DNA of 64,000 nucleotides from Lachnospiraceae bacterium UBA3804 (GTDB lineage Bacteria; Bacillota; Clostridia; Lachnospirales; Lachnospiraceae). The stretch's first letter is position 1; every line of letters begins with the position of its first letter. The translations under genes were made by a program, and so were the position numbers. The notes below the pieces were generated by a model. That model was given only the letters and a program-made list of their open reading frames with translations, did not search any database and was not told the origin of the DNA. Positions 50,819 through 59,899 of the stretch are shown piece after piece. The stretch is from positions 62,001 to 126,000 of the forward strand of contig DFEK01000013.1 in assembly GCA_002368665.1 (NCBI GenBank), in the 5' to 3' direction.

Positions 50819-53311
50819 ATGAACAAAACAGAGGAAACCATCGAAAATCAGGTAAAAGATGCGGTAATTAAGGATATCAACGTTCGTGATATCAATGCCG
50901 AAGTGAAAGAAGCAGAGGCTGCCGCAGAAGCAAACGAAAAAGAAATCGAAGAAAAAACGAAAAAGTCCAAGAAGACGAAAAAAGAAAAAGCAGAGAAAAA
51001 GCCTTTCAAAGAGCGTTTTCAGCTTGGATTAAAGCAGATGCTGATCTACTTTGCAATCATCGCAGGTTCCATCATCTTCTGGGAAGTGCTTTTACGAATC
51101 CTGATGGGCGGTATTAAACCGGTCAATCTGTTCTTTTTATTCTTTGTTCCCGCGGAAGCCATGGTGCTCACCGCAATCAACGGATTCTTTCCCCGGAAAG
51201 TCAGCCGTTTCGTATTCCCGTTTACGCTGCTTTTGGTAGCGGTATTCTACGGAATCCAGTTGGTATATTTCAGAATATTCGGTTCTTTGTTCTCCATCTC
51301 CATGATGGGTATGGGAACGGAAGCAGTCGGAAACTTCATGTGGGCAATGGAGGAAGTTCTGATCAAGTCCGCACCGTTTCTTGTGCTTTTGCTTGTTCCC
51401 GCCATTGCAACTTTGGTATTCTGCTTACGTAAGAAGATTAAATGTGACGCATATCCTCTTTTACTTCATGCACTGGCACTGGTACTCGGTGTCGGTTTTT
51501 GGTTCGCGGCTGCGGAAGGAATTGCTGTCGGCGGTGACGGAAGAGGAAGCGCATATCAGGCATTCCATTCCAATATCTCCGATACCGATACCACGGCATC
51601 CCGTGTCGGTACGATGACAACCGCACTTGTTGAAGGCGGAACTTATTATTTCGGTCTGAATACCGGAAGCAATATCCAGACACTTGCCGTTGTTGACATG
51701 AACAATATCAACCTTACGGAGATCGATTCCGAGGCGGCATCCGAAAAAGAATCGGAGAAAGCATCCGAAAAGACCGTAAAGAAGGAAGAAAAAGCCAAGG
51801 CGGAAACAACGCAGAAAACGGAAGAAAAGAAACCTTACATGGATGAGCGTTTTGATTTCACCGAACTTGCGGAAAACGCGCAGAGTCAGGAACTGAAGGA
51901 CATGTACACGTATTTCGGTCAGAGAACACCGACTACAACAAATGAGTACACCGGCCTGATGGAAGGTTACAACTTAATCTACATCTGTGCGGAAAGCTAC
52001 TGGTGCTACGCCATTGATGAGAGAGTAACACCGACTCTTTATAAGATGTCCCAAAACGGTATCATTCTGAATAATTACTATAACAGTTTCCGTAATACCA
52101 CGACAAACGGTGAATATGCTTTTGCCACCAGCCTTTGGCCCGATGTATCCCGTCAGGCAGACCAGGGACTTGATGTCGGAAGTTTTCCCCAGTCTTCCGC
52201 AAGATATATGCCGAACGGTCTGGGTGACTTCTTTGCCAAGGAGGGTGTTCCTTCCTATGCATTCCACAACTACTACGGAAACTACTACAGACGTCGTCTT
52301 TCCTGGCCGAACTTAGGCTACGAGAACACCTACTTCATGGGAGACGGAATGCATTTTACGAGTGCATGGCCCGCATCCGATGCCGAACTGATGATCCAGT
52401 CTGTGGATAAATACATTGAAGAAGACCGTTTCTTTGCATATTACATGACATTCAGCGGTCACGGACCGTATAACTCAAGCAACTACATGTATCGTAAGAA
52501 TATCGATGAAGTCAAGAGACGTCTCGGTGACGATGCTACCAAGTATACCGACGAAGTACTCGGATATTATGCCGGAGAACTGGAACTCGAATACGGTATG
52601 AAATACCTTCTGGAAGAGTTACAGAAAGCAGGCAAACTGGATAAGACCCTGATCGTTCTGACCGGTGATCATTATCCGTATTATTTAACGGAGAACGGAA
52701 GAAACAATATTGCCGGCAGGGAAATCGATGAAATGGAATTATACAAGTCCAGCTGTCTGATGTATACCACCGGACTGAAAGAGCCGATCGTATCCGATAC
52801 CTACTGCTGTAACGTGGATATCATTCCGACCGTATTAAACCTCTTCGGTATTGATTATGATTCCCGTCTTTTCATGGGAACGGATATTTTCTCGGACGGT
52901 GTTCACAAAGCGGTTCTTTACGATAAGAGCTTCTTTACCGATAAGGCCATTTACAATGCAAAAACCGGTGATGTGACCTGGAAGATCAATCCGGATTCCT
53001 ATGATTTCAAGGATCTGAACAATTATATCGATGCAATGTGTTCCCTGGTGGATTCCGAATATGCGGCAAGCGTAAACATTATCAAAACCAATTTCTTCTT
53101 CCATCTGTACAAGGATTCCAAGATCCTTTCCGAGGAAGAGGCAAGAAAAGAATTAAATCGTGAAGCGGATGTTGTAAATACCATGTCCAGACTGAATGAA
53201 GAAGAGCAGAAGCGCAGAGAGGAATATGCCGCACAGCAGGCTCTGGAAGCGGAAAAAGCAGCACAGGAAGCCGCACAGGCACAGGAACAGCAGGCTAATC
53301 CGGAACAGTAA
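50819..53311 (+). CDS. LTA synthase family (sulfatase-fold) membrane protein
   Basis: 830 residues from ATG 50819, with GGAGA 8 bases upstream. A charged Lys/Glu N-terminal tail precedes five membrane helices (about 80-290). The extracellular alkaline-phosphatase-fold domain has AESYWCYAIDERVTPTLYKM, the catalytic-Thr segment NTTTNGEYAFATS, and TGDHYPYYL with the metal-binding Asp-His. LtaS enzymes polymerise glycerol phosphate from phosphatidylglycerol. The C-terminus ends in an Ala/Glu/Gln coiled tail (EEEQKRREEYAAQQ...). The substrate could also be another phosphoglycerol transfer. Confidence 0.88.
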   Translation: MNKTEETIENQVKDAVIKDINVRDINAEVKEAEAAAEANEKEIEEKTKKSKKTKKEKAEKKPFKERFQLGLKQMLIYFAIIAGSIIFWEVLLRILMGGIKPVNLFFLFFVPAEAMVLTAINGFFPRKVSRFVFPFTLLLVAVFYGIQLVYFRIFGSLFSISMMGMGTEAVGNFMWAMEEVLIKSAPFLVLLLVPAIATLVFCLRKKIKCDAYPLLLHALALVLGVGFWFAAAEGIAVGGDGRGSAYQAFHSNISDTDTTASRVGTMTTALVEGGTYYFGLNTGSNIQTLAVVDMNNINLTEIDSEAASEKESEKASEKTVKKEEKAKAETTQKTEEKKPYMDERFDFTELAENAQSQELKDMYTYFGQRTPTTTNEYTGLMEGYNLIYICAESYWCYAIDERVTPTLYKMSQNGIILNNYYNSFRNTTTNGEYAFATSLWPDVSRQADQGLDVGSFPQSSARYMPNGLGDFFAKEGVPSYAFHNYYGNYYRRRLSWPNLGYENTYFMGDGMHFTSAWPASDAELMIQSVDKYIEEDRFFAYYMTFSGHGPYNSSNYMYRKNIDEVKRRLGDDATKYTDEVLGYYAGELELEYGMKYLLEELQKAGKLDKTLIVLTGDHYPYYLTENGRNNIAGREIDEMELYKSSCLMYTTGLKEPIVSDTYCCNVDIIPTVLNLFGIDYDSRLFMGTDIFSDGVHKAVLYDKSFFTDKAIYNAKTGDVTWKINPDSYDFKDLNNYIDAMCSLVDSEYAASVNIIKTNFFFHLYKDSKILSEEEARKELNREADVVNTMSRLNEEEQKRREEYAAQQALEAEKAAQEAAQAQEQQANPEQ

Positions 53312-53330
53312 ATTAATCAGCGTAATTTAT

Positions 53331-53368
53331 GGGGCTTACGAAGGATAATCTTTCGTAAGCCCTTTTTG
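53331..53368 (+). terminator. Intrinsic terminator
   Basis: GGGCTTACGAA (53332-53342) pairs with TTCGTAAGCCC (53352-53362), followed by TTTTT. Confidence 0.9.
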
Positions 53369-53390
53369 TATGCACAACTTGCTTCTTTCG

Positions 53391-53419
53391 TTGTCTAAAA
53401 TGCCATTATGTGCTATGAT
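53391..53419 (+). promoter_or_regulatory. Promoter of the GGDEF/EAL gene
   Basis: TTGTCT (53391-53396), 17-base spacer, TATGAT (53414-53419), 38 bases before the start codon. Confidence 0.65.
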
Positions 53420-53456
53420 AAAATGGATTATGGGCGAATGAAAATGGGGGTTTTCA

Positions 53457-55796
53457 TTGAGTAAAAGAAGTGGTTCCGAAAAGCAAAGAAATATTCCTGT
53501 CAGCATGGTTATCATTGTTGTCTTTCTTGTGCTTGCCATTCTTTCGGCAAACCTTATTTACGTGCACTATACGCTGCGTAAACAAGTGATGAACAATCTG
53601 GAACTGGAGATGGGGAATGCCCTTCGTTATCTGGAAGCAAATCTAAGCAGGATGAAGCAAAAAAGCGTCGTCCTGGAAGAAATCATCTACAATGTGACGG
53701 ATGAGAAAGAACTGTTGAAAGAGTTAGCCATAGCAAGAAGTAACAGTGCACTGTATCGGTTCAATTATGTATCCTCCGATCGTAAACTTTATCATGATGA
53801 CGGTACCGTAGAGAAGGGCAATCACAGATACGATTTTCTGTTTGACCTTCGCAAAACACAATTTGACAATAATTATTATTGTACTGCCATCAAGGAGGAG
53901 GATCGGAATGACGGAGTATTCGCTGCCGTCTGGAAAGAGGAGGATTCCAACGGAAACCTGAAGGGCTTCTTCATCACGGAGATTCAGATCAAAACCTGTT
54001 ACGTGCGCGAATCTTTTCCGGAACTTGATCAGGAAGGTAACAGCTGTCTGATTGAAAGCGACGGTAAAATCATCGAGTGCAGGCCGGAATTCTACGAACG
54101 GTTCGGAGAAGGGGAGAATGCGTACGAGCTGATCACAAATAAAACAGACGGAACCAATTCCCAGAACAATAAGATCCTAACCATGAGACGCCGGATGTCC
54201 TCACTGGATGACTATGAGGTTTCCTGTCGCGGAGAGGACGGAAAACAGATCCTGGTAAAGGCAAAGATTGTTCAAAGCGTTGACAATCTTTACCTGATGG
54301 TTGTTTACCGCAACGGCATGATGGAAGAAATCATTCTCCCTGCCATACTGGCCGGTTTTATTACTTATTTGTTGATCATTCTGGTTTTGTTCTCCGTCAT
54401 TCTTCTGCAGATGATGGTGAACTACCGTAATAATGCCAGAATGGAGGAACTTGCGTACAAAGATGAAGTGACCGGAGGATGGAATCTTAACTATTTCAAG
54501 TTAAAATCGGACGAACTGATTTTTAATCATTCGGAGCGTGCATATGCGATTATCCGTTTCGATATCGCCAATTTCCGATATATTAACGAGTCATACGGAC
54601 ATATTAGTGCGGATGCCATCCTTAGATCGATCGCGACCAGATTCGAAGAAGTATTCAGCAATAACGAACTGTGTGCGAGAATCAACTCCGACCAGTTCCT
54701 GGCACTTGTATTGAACGATTCAGAGTTCCCGGATAAGAACAGCCGTTATATCAAACTGGTCGGTGACGATGCCAAGGACAGCGGTGTAAAATATCCGATC
54801 CGCTTCAAACGCGGTATTTATACTGTCCGCAGGGAAGATACCAATCTGGATATCATGATTGACCATGCCAATGCCGCCAGAAAGTCCTTAAAGGGCGATG
54901 AAAAGGTTCTTGAAGTTTTCTATTCCGAGAACATCATCAAAGAGATGAAGAAAAACGATGAGATCGTATCCTCCATGCAGAATGCATTGAGCAGGGGCGA
55001 GTTCAAACCGTATCTTCAGCCGAAATTCGATATTTTCAAGGATCAGATCGTCGGAGCGGAGATCCTGGTCCGTTGGGAGAAACCGGACGGCACCAAAGTT
55101 TTTCCGTCGGATTTCATTCCGATTTTCGAGCAGAACGGTTTCATCGAAAAACTCGATTTCTACATGCTTGAGCGGCTTTGCGAAGAGATCAGGAAGTATA
55201 AGGATTCCGGCAAATACAAGATTGTTCCGATCAGTATCAACCAGTCAAGAGTTCTTTTAAACAACCCGGAATATTTAACGAGTGTAGATCGCATTATGAA
55301 GCGCTATGATACCTCGATAGAAGATATTCAGATTGAGATCACGGAGTCGGTATTCTTTAATGACAGGGATAAGATGATTTCCGTCATTGACCAGTTAAAA
55401 GAGATGGGGCTGGTGCTTTGCATGGACGATTTCGGAAGCGGATATTCCTCTTTGAACCTTTTAAAGGACGTTCCTTTTGATATCTTAAAGATTGATAAGG
55501 ATTTCTTCTCCGAAGTGGATACATCGAAAGATACGATGATCATCATGCAGAAGATCGTCGAAATGGCCAGAGCACTCGGTATCAAAGTGGTTTGTGAGGG
55601 CGTGGAGACGCAGGAACAGATCGATATGCTTAAGGAAATCGGCTGCAGAATGGTGCAGGGATATTATTACAGTAAACCGATTCCTTTTGCGGAATTTATG
55701 GATAAGTATTTACTGACAGACAGGACCGGAAAAGAGAAGCCGGCGGAATCGGAAACGGAACAAAAAGATGGATCCAAACAAAAACCCGCAGATTAA
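53457..55796 (+). CDS. Membrane GGDEF-EAL protein, probable c-di-GMP phosphodiesterase
   Basis: 779 residues from TTG 53457, with TGGGGG 6-7 bases upstream. A helix (about 15-40), an extracellular CACHE-like sensor, and a second helix (about 285-315) come first. The GGDEF domain is degenerate: the signature reads NSDQF, so cyclase activity is unlikely. The EAL domain looks intact: AEILVRW for EALxRW, PISINQSR, IEITES, DDFGSGYSSL, LKIDKDF and EGVETQEQ. It should hydrolyse c-di-GMP, perhaps tuned by the GGDEF remnant. Confidence 0.9.
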   Translation: MSKRSGSEKQRNIPVSMVIIVVFLVLAILSANLIYVHYTLRKQVMNNLELEMGNALRYLEANLSRMKQKSVVLEEIIYNVTDEKELLKELAIARSNSALYRFNYVSSDRKLYHDDGTVEKGNHRYDFLFDLRKTQFDNNYYCTAIKEEDRNDGVFAAVWKEEDSNGNLKGFFITEIQIKTCYVRESFPELDQEGNSCLIESDGKIIECRPEFYERFGEGENAYELITNKTDGTNSQNNKILTMRRRMSSLDDYEVSCRGEDGKQILVKAKIVQSVDNLYLMVVYRNGMMEEIILPAILAGFITYLLIILVLFSVILLQMMVNYRNNARMEELAYKDEVTGGWNLNYFKLKSDELIFNHSERAYAIIRFDIANFRYINESYGHISADAILRSIATRFEEVFSNNELCARINSDQFLALVLNDSEFPDKNSRYIKLVGDDAKDSGVKYPIRFKRGIYTVRREDTNLDIMIDHANAARKSLKGDEKVLEVFYSENIIKEMKKNDEIVSSMQNALSRGEFKPYLQPKFDIFKDQIVGAEILVRWEKPDGTKVFPSDFIPIFEQNGFIEKLDFYMLERLCEEIRKYKDSGKYKIVPISINQSRVLLNNPEYLTSVDRIMKRYDTSIEDIQIEITESVFFNDRDKMISVIDQLKEMGLVLCMDDFGSGYSSLNLLKDVPFDILKIDKDFFSEVDTSKDTMIIMQKIVEMARALGIKVVCEGVETQEQIDMLKEIGCRMVQGYYYSKPIPFAEFMDKYLLTDRTGKEKPAESETEQKDGSKQKPAD

Positions 55797-56433
55797 ACTT
55801 GAAGAGATGCTTTCCAAAGCGGAAACAAAAGGCAAAACACTTTTTCTGCACAGTTGCTGCGCTCCCTGTTCCAGTTATGTATTAACCTACCTTCGTAGTA
55901 CATTTAAGATCACGGTCTTTTATTACAATCCGAATATTACCGCGGATGAAGAATACAGAAAAAGAGCGGATGAGGAAAAGCGTTTTATCGATGTATTAAA
56001 CCGGGATGAAGAGGCAGCTTCCGGAAGGGCATATACGATCACATATGTGGAAGGGGAGCATGACCCGAATCTGTTTCTGGAAGCGGTGAAAGGCTATGAA
56101 CAGTGTCCGGAACGCGGAGAACGCTGTGCTATCTGTTTTCGCCTTCGCTTATCGGAAACAGCGAAAGAAGCGGCACAAAGAGGCGCGGATTATTATGCCA
56201 CGACCCTGACATTAAGTCCGCTGAAAGATGCTGTTCTACTGAACCAAATCGGGGAAGAAGAGGGAAAGAAGCACCAAGTGGTTTATCTGCCCACGGATTT
56301 TAAGAAAAAGGGCGGATATTTAAGAAGTATAGAACTGTCCAAAGAATACGGTCTTTACCGTCAGGATTTCTGTGGCTGCATGTTTTCGAAAGCAGAGCGT
56401 GCAAAGCAGAAAGAGCAGGCGGTGAAGCAGTAA
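55768..56433 (+). CDS. queH: Epoxyqueuosine reductase QueH
   Basis: 221 residues. LHSCCAPCSSYVL, CPERGERCAICFRLRL, TTLTLSPLKD and FCGCMFSKAE supply the paired cysteines of QueH (former DUF208), which bind a 4Fe-4S cluster and reduce epoxyqueuosine in tRNA. The start lies 29 bases inside the upstream gene. A later start is possible, but ATG 55768 gives the family's normal N-terminus. Confidence 0.92.
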   Translation: MDPNKNPQIKLEEMLSKAETKGKTLFLHSCCAPCSSYVLTYLRSTFKITVFYYNPNITADEEYRKRADEEKRFIDVLNRDEEAASGRAYTITYVEGEHDPNLFLEAVKGYEQCPERGERCAICFRLRLSETAKEAAQRGADYYATTLTLSPLKDAVLLNQIGEEEGKKHQVVYLPTDFKKKGGYLRSIELSKEYGLYRQDFCGCMFSKAERAKQKEQAVKQ

Positions 56434-56469
56434 CGGACGGTTAATAAATAGACAGGAAAAGGAAGAACC

Positions 56470-58269
56470 ATGGAAAAATTATTGGATGTATTAAGCAGGG
56501 AAGTCGGAAACGCATTTACCGAAGCCGGTTATGATGCGGCACTCGGGAAGGTGGCATTGTCCAATCGTCCGGATCTTTGCGAGTTTCAATGCAACGGTTC
56601 CCTTGCGGGAGCAAAACAGTACAAGAAAGCACCGCTTACAATCGCAAACGATGTAGCAGAGAAATTAAAGGAAAGCAAGGCGTTTGAAAAAATCGAAGTC
56701 TGCCCGCCGGGATTTTTAAATTTAAACCTGGACGGAGATTTCTTGAAAGAGTATTTGTCCAAGATGGCCACGGAAGATAAATTCGGTCTCGAAAAGCCGG
56801 AGAAGAAATTGAAGGTCATCGTGGATTACGGCGGACCGAATGTGGCCAAACCGCTTCATGTCGGACATTTGCGTTCTGCAGTCATCGGAGAAAGTGTAAA
56901 GCGGATCATCCGTTATATGGGTCACGAAGCCATCGGCGACATTCATTTGGGCGACTGGGGCCTTCAGATGGGCCTGATTATTGCGGAATTAAAACTGCGT
57001 AAGCCCGAGCTTCCGTATTTTGACGAGTCGTTCAGCGGAGATTACCCGACGCAGGCGCCTTTTACCATTTCCGAGCTGGAAGAGATTTATCCGTTTGCTT
57101 CCAAGAAGAGTAAAGAAGATTCCGAAGAAGGTAAGAAATTCAAGGAAGAAGCCATGGAGTGCACCTTTAAACTCCAGTCCGGCGTTCGCGGATACAGGGC
57201 GTTATGGAAGCATATCCTGAATGTTTCCGTGACCGACTTAAAGCGCAATTACGACAATTTAAACGTTACCTTCGATCTGTGGAAGGGCGAGTCCGATGTG
57301 CATGACATCATCCCCGGTATGGTGCAGTACATGAAGGACGGCGGATATGCATACCTCAGCGAAGGTGCATTGGTTGTTGATGTCAAGGAAGAAACCGATA
57401 CCAAGGAAATGCCTCCCTGCATGATTTTAAAATCCGACGGAGCAAGCCTTTACAATACGACGGATCTTGCAACCATCATGGACAGAATGAAAAATTATCA
57501 CCCCGACCGCATAATCTATTTAACCGATAAACGGCAGGAACTCTATTTTGAGCAGGTATTCCGTTGTGCACGCAAGACGAAACTTGTGGATGAGAATACG
57601 GATCTGGTTCACATCGGTTTCGGTACGGTAAACGGAAAGGACGGACATGCGTTTAAAACCCGTGACGGCGGCGTACAGCGTCTGGAATACTTAATTCGCG
57701 ATATCAACAACCAGATGTTTGAAAAGATTTCCGAGGGCAGGGAAATGACCGAAGAGGAAGCAAAGAAAACGGCCAGACTGGTTGCACTTGCTGCAATCAA
57801 GTACGGAGATCTTTCCAACCAGGCTTCCAAGGATTACATCTTTGACATTGACCGCTTTACATCCTTTGAAGGAGATACGGGACCGTATCTTTTGTATACG
57901 GATGTCCGTATCAAGTCGATTTTAAAGAAATATGCCGAGCAGAAAGGCAAGGAAAATGTTGACGAATTGGTTGACATAAAATCAGGTCTTAACAAGCCGA
58001 CGAATGACAGCGAGAAAAAGCTCGGAATGCAGCTTTCTGCTTTTAATGCAATGATGGAAAGCGCTTATGAAGAGCTGGCTCCGCATAAAATCTGCGCATA
58101 TTTATATGATCTGGCCAATGCGTTCAATGTTTTCTATCACGAGACCAAAATCCTTTCCGAAGAAGATGAAGATAAGAAGCTCGGATACTTACGCCTGCTG
58201 AAACTGGTTCAGCTTGTCATGGAAAGCTGTATGGATGTACTTGGTTTCTCGGCACCCGATAAAATGTAA
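56470..58269 (+). CDS. argS: Arginyl-tRNA synthetase
   Basis: 599 residues. The class I HIGH motif is in GGPNVAKPLHVGHLRSAVIGES. An N-terminal Add1 domain, GDIHLGDWGLQMG, and the C-terminal DALR anticodon domain (GPYLLYTDVRIKSILKKYAEQ onward) are present. The length is slightly longer than E. coli ArgS. AAAAGGAAGAACC precedes the ATG. Confidence 0.95.
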   Translation: MEKLLDVLSREVGNAFTEAGYDAALGKVALSNRPDLCEFQCNGSLAGAKQYKKAPLTIANDVAEKLKESKAFEKIEVCPPGFLNLNLDGDFLKEYLSKMATEDKFGLEKPEKKLKVIVDYGGPNVAKPLHVGHLRSAVIGESVKRIIRYMGHEAIGDIHLGDWGLQMGLIIAELKLRKPELPYFDESFSGDYPTQAPFTISELEEIYPFASKKSKEDSEEGKKFKEEAMECTFKLQSGVRGYRALWKHILNVSVTDLKRNYDNLNVTFDLWKGESDVHDIIPGMVQYMKDGGYAYLSEGALVVDVKEETDTKEMPPCMILKSDGASLYNTTDLATIMDRMKNYHPDRIIYLTDKRQELYFEQVFRCARKTKLVDENTDLVHIGFGTVNGKDGHAFKTRDGGVQRLEYLIRDINNQMFEKISEGREMTEEEAKKTARLVALAAIKYGDLSNQASKDYIFDIDRFTSFEGDTGPYLLYTDVRIKSILKKYAEQKGKENVDELVDIKSGLNKPTNDSEKKLGMQLSAFNAMMESAYEELAPHKICAYLYDLANAFNVFYHETKILSEEDEDKKLGYLRLLKLVQLVMESCMDVLGFSAPDKM

Positions 58270-58284
58270 GATCGGAGAAGAAAG

Positions 58285-58860
58285 ATGAAGTTTAAAAGTA
58301 TTGAAAAAATGGATTCCGGCAAATACATCAGCCGGTACAATCTGAAATATGAAACTTCGGACGGAAAAGAAAAGATTTATGAAATGATCAGCCGCGATCC
58401 CGATATCCGTGATTTTGAGACGCTTCACGGCAAGGAACCGGCGGATGCGGTGGTTTTGATCATTCATAACGAAGACCACAGCAAGGTGCTTTTAAATCAC
58501 GAATTCCGCTTGGCACCCGGATGTTTGGTATATAATTTTCCGGCCGGTCTGATCGATCCCGGTGAAACGCCGGAAGAAGCCGCCAAGAGAGAGCTTTGGG
58601 AAGAAACCGGACTGGTTTTGGAGAAAGTGGAAGATTATATTCCCGCATCCTACAGCGCCGTCGGTTTTTCGAACGAAAAGAATGTGGTTATCGTCGGAAC
58701 GGCCTCGGGAGAGTTTCACGAGAGCACATCCACGGTCGAAGAGATCGAAGCAGGCTGGTATACGAAAGAAGAGATCAGGGAACTTTTAAAAACGGAACTT
58801 TTTGCTGCAAGAACACAGGCATATTGTTATCTTTGGAGTAAAGAACGGAATGAAGTTTAA
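58285..58860 (+). CDS. Nudix hydrolase, ADP-ribose pyrophosphatase-like
   Basis: 191 residues. The complete Nudix box GLIDPGETPEEAAKRELWEETGL follows NFPA, as in NudF/YqkG-type ADP-ribose pyrophosphatases, and the length fits. The N-terminal MKFKSIEKMDSGKYISRYNLKYETSDGKEKIYE is also NudF-like. Substrate inferred. It starts 15 bases after argS. Confidence 0.88.
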   Translation: MKFKSIEKMDSGKYISRYNLKYETSDGKEKIYEMISRDPDIRDFETLHGKEPADAVVLIIHNEDHSKVLLNHEFRLAPGCLVYNFPAGLIDPGETPEEAAKRELWEETGLVLEKVEDYIPASYSAVGFSNEKNVVIVGTASGEFHESTSTVEEIEAGWYTKEEIRELLKTELFAARTQAYCYLWSKERNEV

Positions 58861-59275
58861 ATACTGCAGAATTCAGGGAAAAGAGATCGCCGCCAATACC
58901 AGAACCGGTAAAGGTATCTTCAGTATGCTCAATCAGATGGTATCGAACGGCGTGATGGAAGAGGAGGATGTCGGTCTATTTAAAGAGATTGATTCCTGGT
59001 TTGCCGAAGTGCTTCCCTGGCCTCCGCAGTGCAGAAGACAGGAAAAAGTTATCTGCTATTTTAAAACGGAAAATTCCGAAATGATGATGAAAATGATCAA
59101 TCCGCTACTTTGGCTCTTAGAGCGGTACAAGCATCCGTACTATATGGTATATACGAATTTTCCCGGGGAAATCGTTTACGAGGATGAGTACCAGATCGTG
59201 GTGAAAGTGGATGATAACCTTGTGATCGAGGATGTGCAGCCGAATTGGTCGCCGCCGGAGTTGGAGGGATTATAA
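58850..59275 (+). CDS. Protein of unknown function
   Basis: 141 residues from ATG 58850, overlapping the Nudix stop by 11 bases. Soluble, with IAANTRTGKGIFSMLNQMVSNG, an invariant-looking WFAEVLPWPPQCRRQEKVICYFKT and MINPLLWLLERYKHPYYMVYTNFPGEIVYEDEYQIVV. No known motif. Overlap implies translational coupling to the Nudix gene. Confidence 0.75.
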   Translation: MKFKYCRIQGKEIAANTRTGKGIFSMLNQMVSNGVMEEEDVGLFKEIDSWFAEVLPWPPQCRRQEKVICYFKTENSEMMMKMINPLLWLLERYKHPYYMVYTNFPGEIVYEDEYQIVVKVDDNLVIEDVQPNWSPPELEGL

Positions 59276-59305
59276 AAAGGAAGTCCCAAAAAGGACTTCC
59301 TTTTT
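59274..59305 (+). terminator. Intrinsic terminator
   Basis: AAAAGGAAGTCC (59275-59286) pairs with GGACTTCC (59293-59300) extended by TTTTT. Confidence 0.88.
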
Positions 59306-59311
59306 CAGTGA

Positions 59312-59398
59312 TAGCGAGAGGGGGATTCGAGTCTCCGCTGCCGCTCCGGTCCGCGCAAAACCGAGGTCCACCGGACCTCGTGCGCCCCTCGACACCGC
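59312..59398 (-). pseudogene. Broken copy of the tRNA-Met 3' end with a 55-base GC-rich insert
   Basis: Bases 59312-59330 repeat exactly the 3' end of tRNA-Met (59478-59496). Bases 59386-59398 repeat CCCTCGACACCGC, the next part of the same tRNA. Between them 55 GC-rich bases are inserted, including the hairpin CGAGGTCC/GGACCTCG (59362-59369/59373-59380). The anticodon half is missing. It is not a functional tRNA. Confidence 0.7.
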
Positions 59399-59437
59399 CC
59401 GCGTTGTCTTCGGGTTCTCTAAACTCAATTTACTAAA

Positions 59438-59477
59438 TTAAAAGAACAGAGTCCAAAATTGGACTCTGTTCTTTTAA
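59438..59477 (-). terminator. Intrinsic terminator of the tRNA-Val/tRNA-Met unit
   Basis: An 18-bp perfect stem: ATTAAAAGAACAGAGTCC (59438-59455) with GGACTCTGTTCTTTTAAT (59461-59478), immediately after the tRNA-Met 3' end on the minus strand, with T-rich sequence following. Confidence 0.85.
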
Positions 59478-59551
59478 TAGCGAGAGGGGGATTCGAACCC
59501 TCGACACCGCGGGTATGAACCGCGTGCTCTAGCCAACTGAGCTATCTCGCC
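59478..59551 (-). tRNA. tRNA-Met (CAT)
   Basis: 74 bases. Acceptor GGCGAGA pairs with TCTCGCT (first pair G-T), D arm AGCTCAGTTGGCTAGAGC, anticodon loop in CGGTTCATACCCG gives CAT, and the T arm contains GGTTCGAATCC. No encoded CCA. The elongator type is inferred from the G1 base pair. tRNAIle2 (also CAT) cannot be fully excluded by eye. Confidence 0.92.
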
Positions 59552-59623
59552 TCGTCGCCGCAAACTTCGCTATTGTTCGGACTTCGTATACTCAGTCCTC
59601 ACTACGCTTCGTTGCGTCTCCTC

Positions 59624-59680
59624 TTCGGACGAAATCAGGATTTCGTCCGAATGGGTTTGCTAACCGAATGGATTTGCTAA
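59624..59680. repeat. Hairpin and 17-base tandem repeat between the tRNAs
   Basis: TTCGGACGAAAT (59624-59635) pairs perfectly with ATTTCGTCCGAA (59640-59651). CCGAATGGGTTTGCTAA (59647-59663) is followed directly by CCGAATGGATTTGCTAA (59664-59680), one mismatch. The rest of 59552-59695 shows nothing further. The hairpin could aid tRNA processing. Confidence 0.6.
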
Positions 59681-59695
59681 CCGGAAGGTTATGCG

Positions 59696-59768
59696 TGGGG
59701 CCTATAGGGCTCGAACCTATGACCCTCTGCTTGTAAGGCAGATGCTCTCCCAGCTGAGCTAAGACCCC
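59696..59768 (-). tRNA. tRNA-Val (TAC)
   Basis: 73 bases. Acceptor GGGGTCT pairs with AGGCCCC, discriminator A. The anticodon stem TCTGC/GCAGA encloses CTTACAA, anticodon TAC. The T arm has GGTTCGAGCCC. No encoded CCA. Confidence 0.93.
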
Positions 59769-59787
59769 TAAAACAAACCGCTTTATT

Positions 59788-59816
59788 ACTATACAAAAAC
59801 AAGGCCGCAATGTCAA
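59788..59816 (-). promoter_or_regulatory. Promoter of the tRNA-Val/tRNA-Met operon
   Basis: On the minus strand: TTGACA (59816-59811), 17-base spacer, TATAGT (59793-59788), 19 bases before the tRNA-Val 5' end. Confidence 0.85.
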
Positions 59817-59899
59817 GCGTTTTTTATCAAGAAACTATTGCATATCGCTTATTGCTGGGTGTAAAATATACTCTATTGAAATGAAAGGAGTGATTTGAT

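Noticed and set aside
59232..59816. Small ORFs on both strands around the tRNAs
   Set aside because: They run through tRNA genes, terminators and repeats and have no ribosome binding sites.
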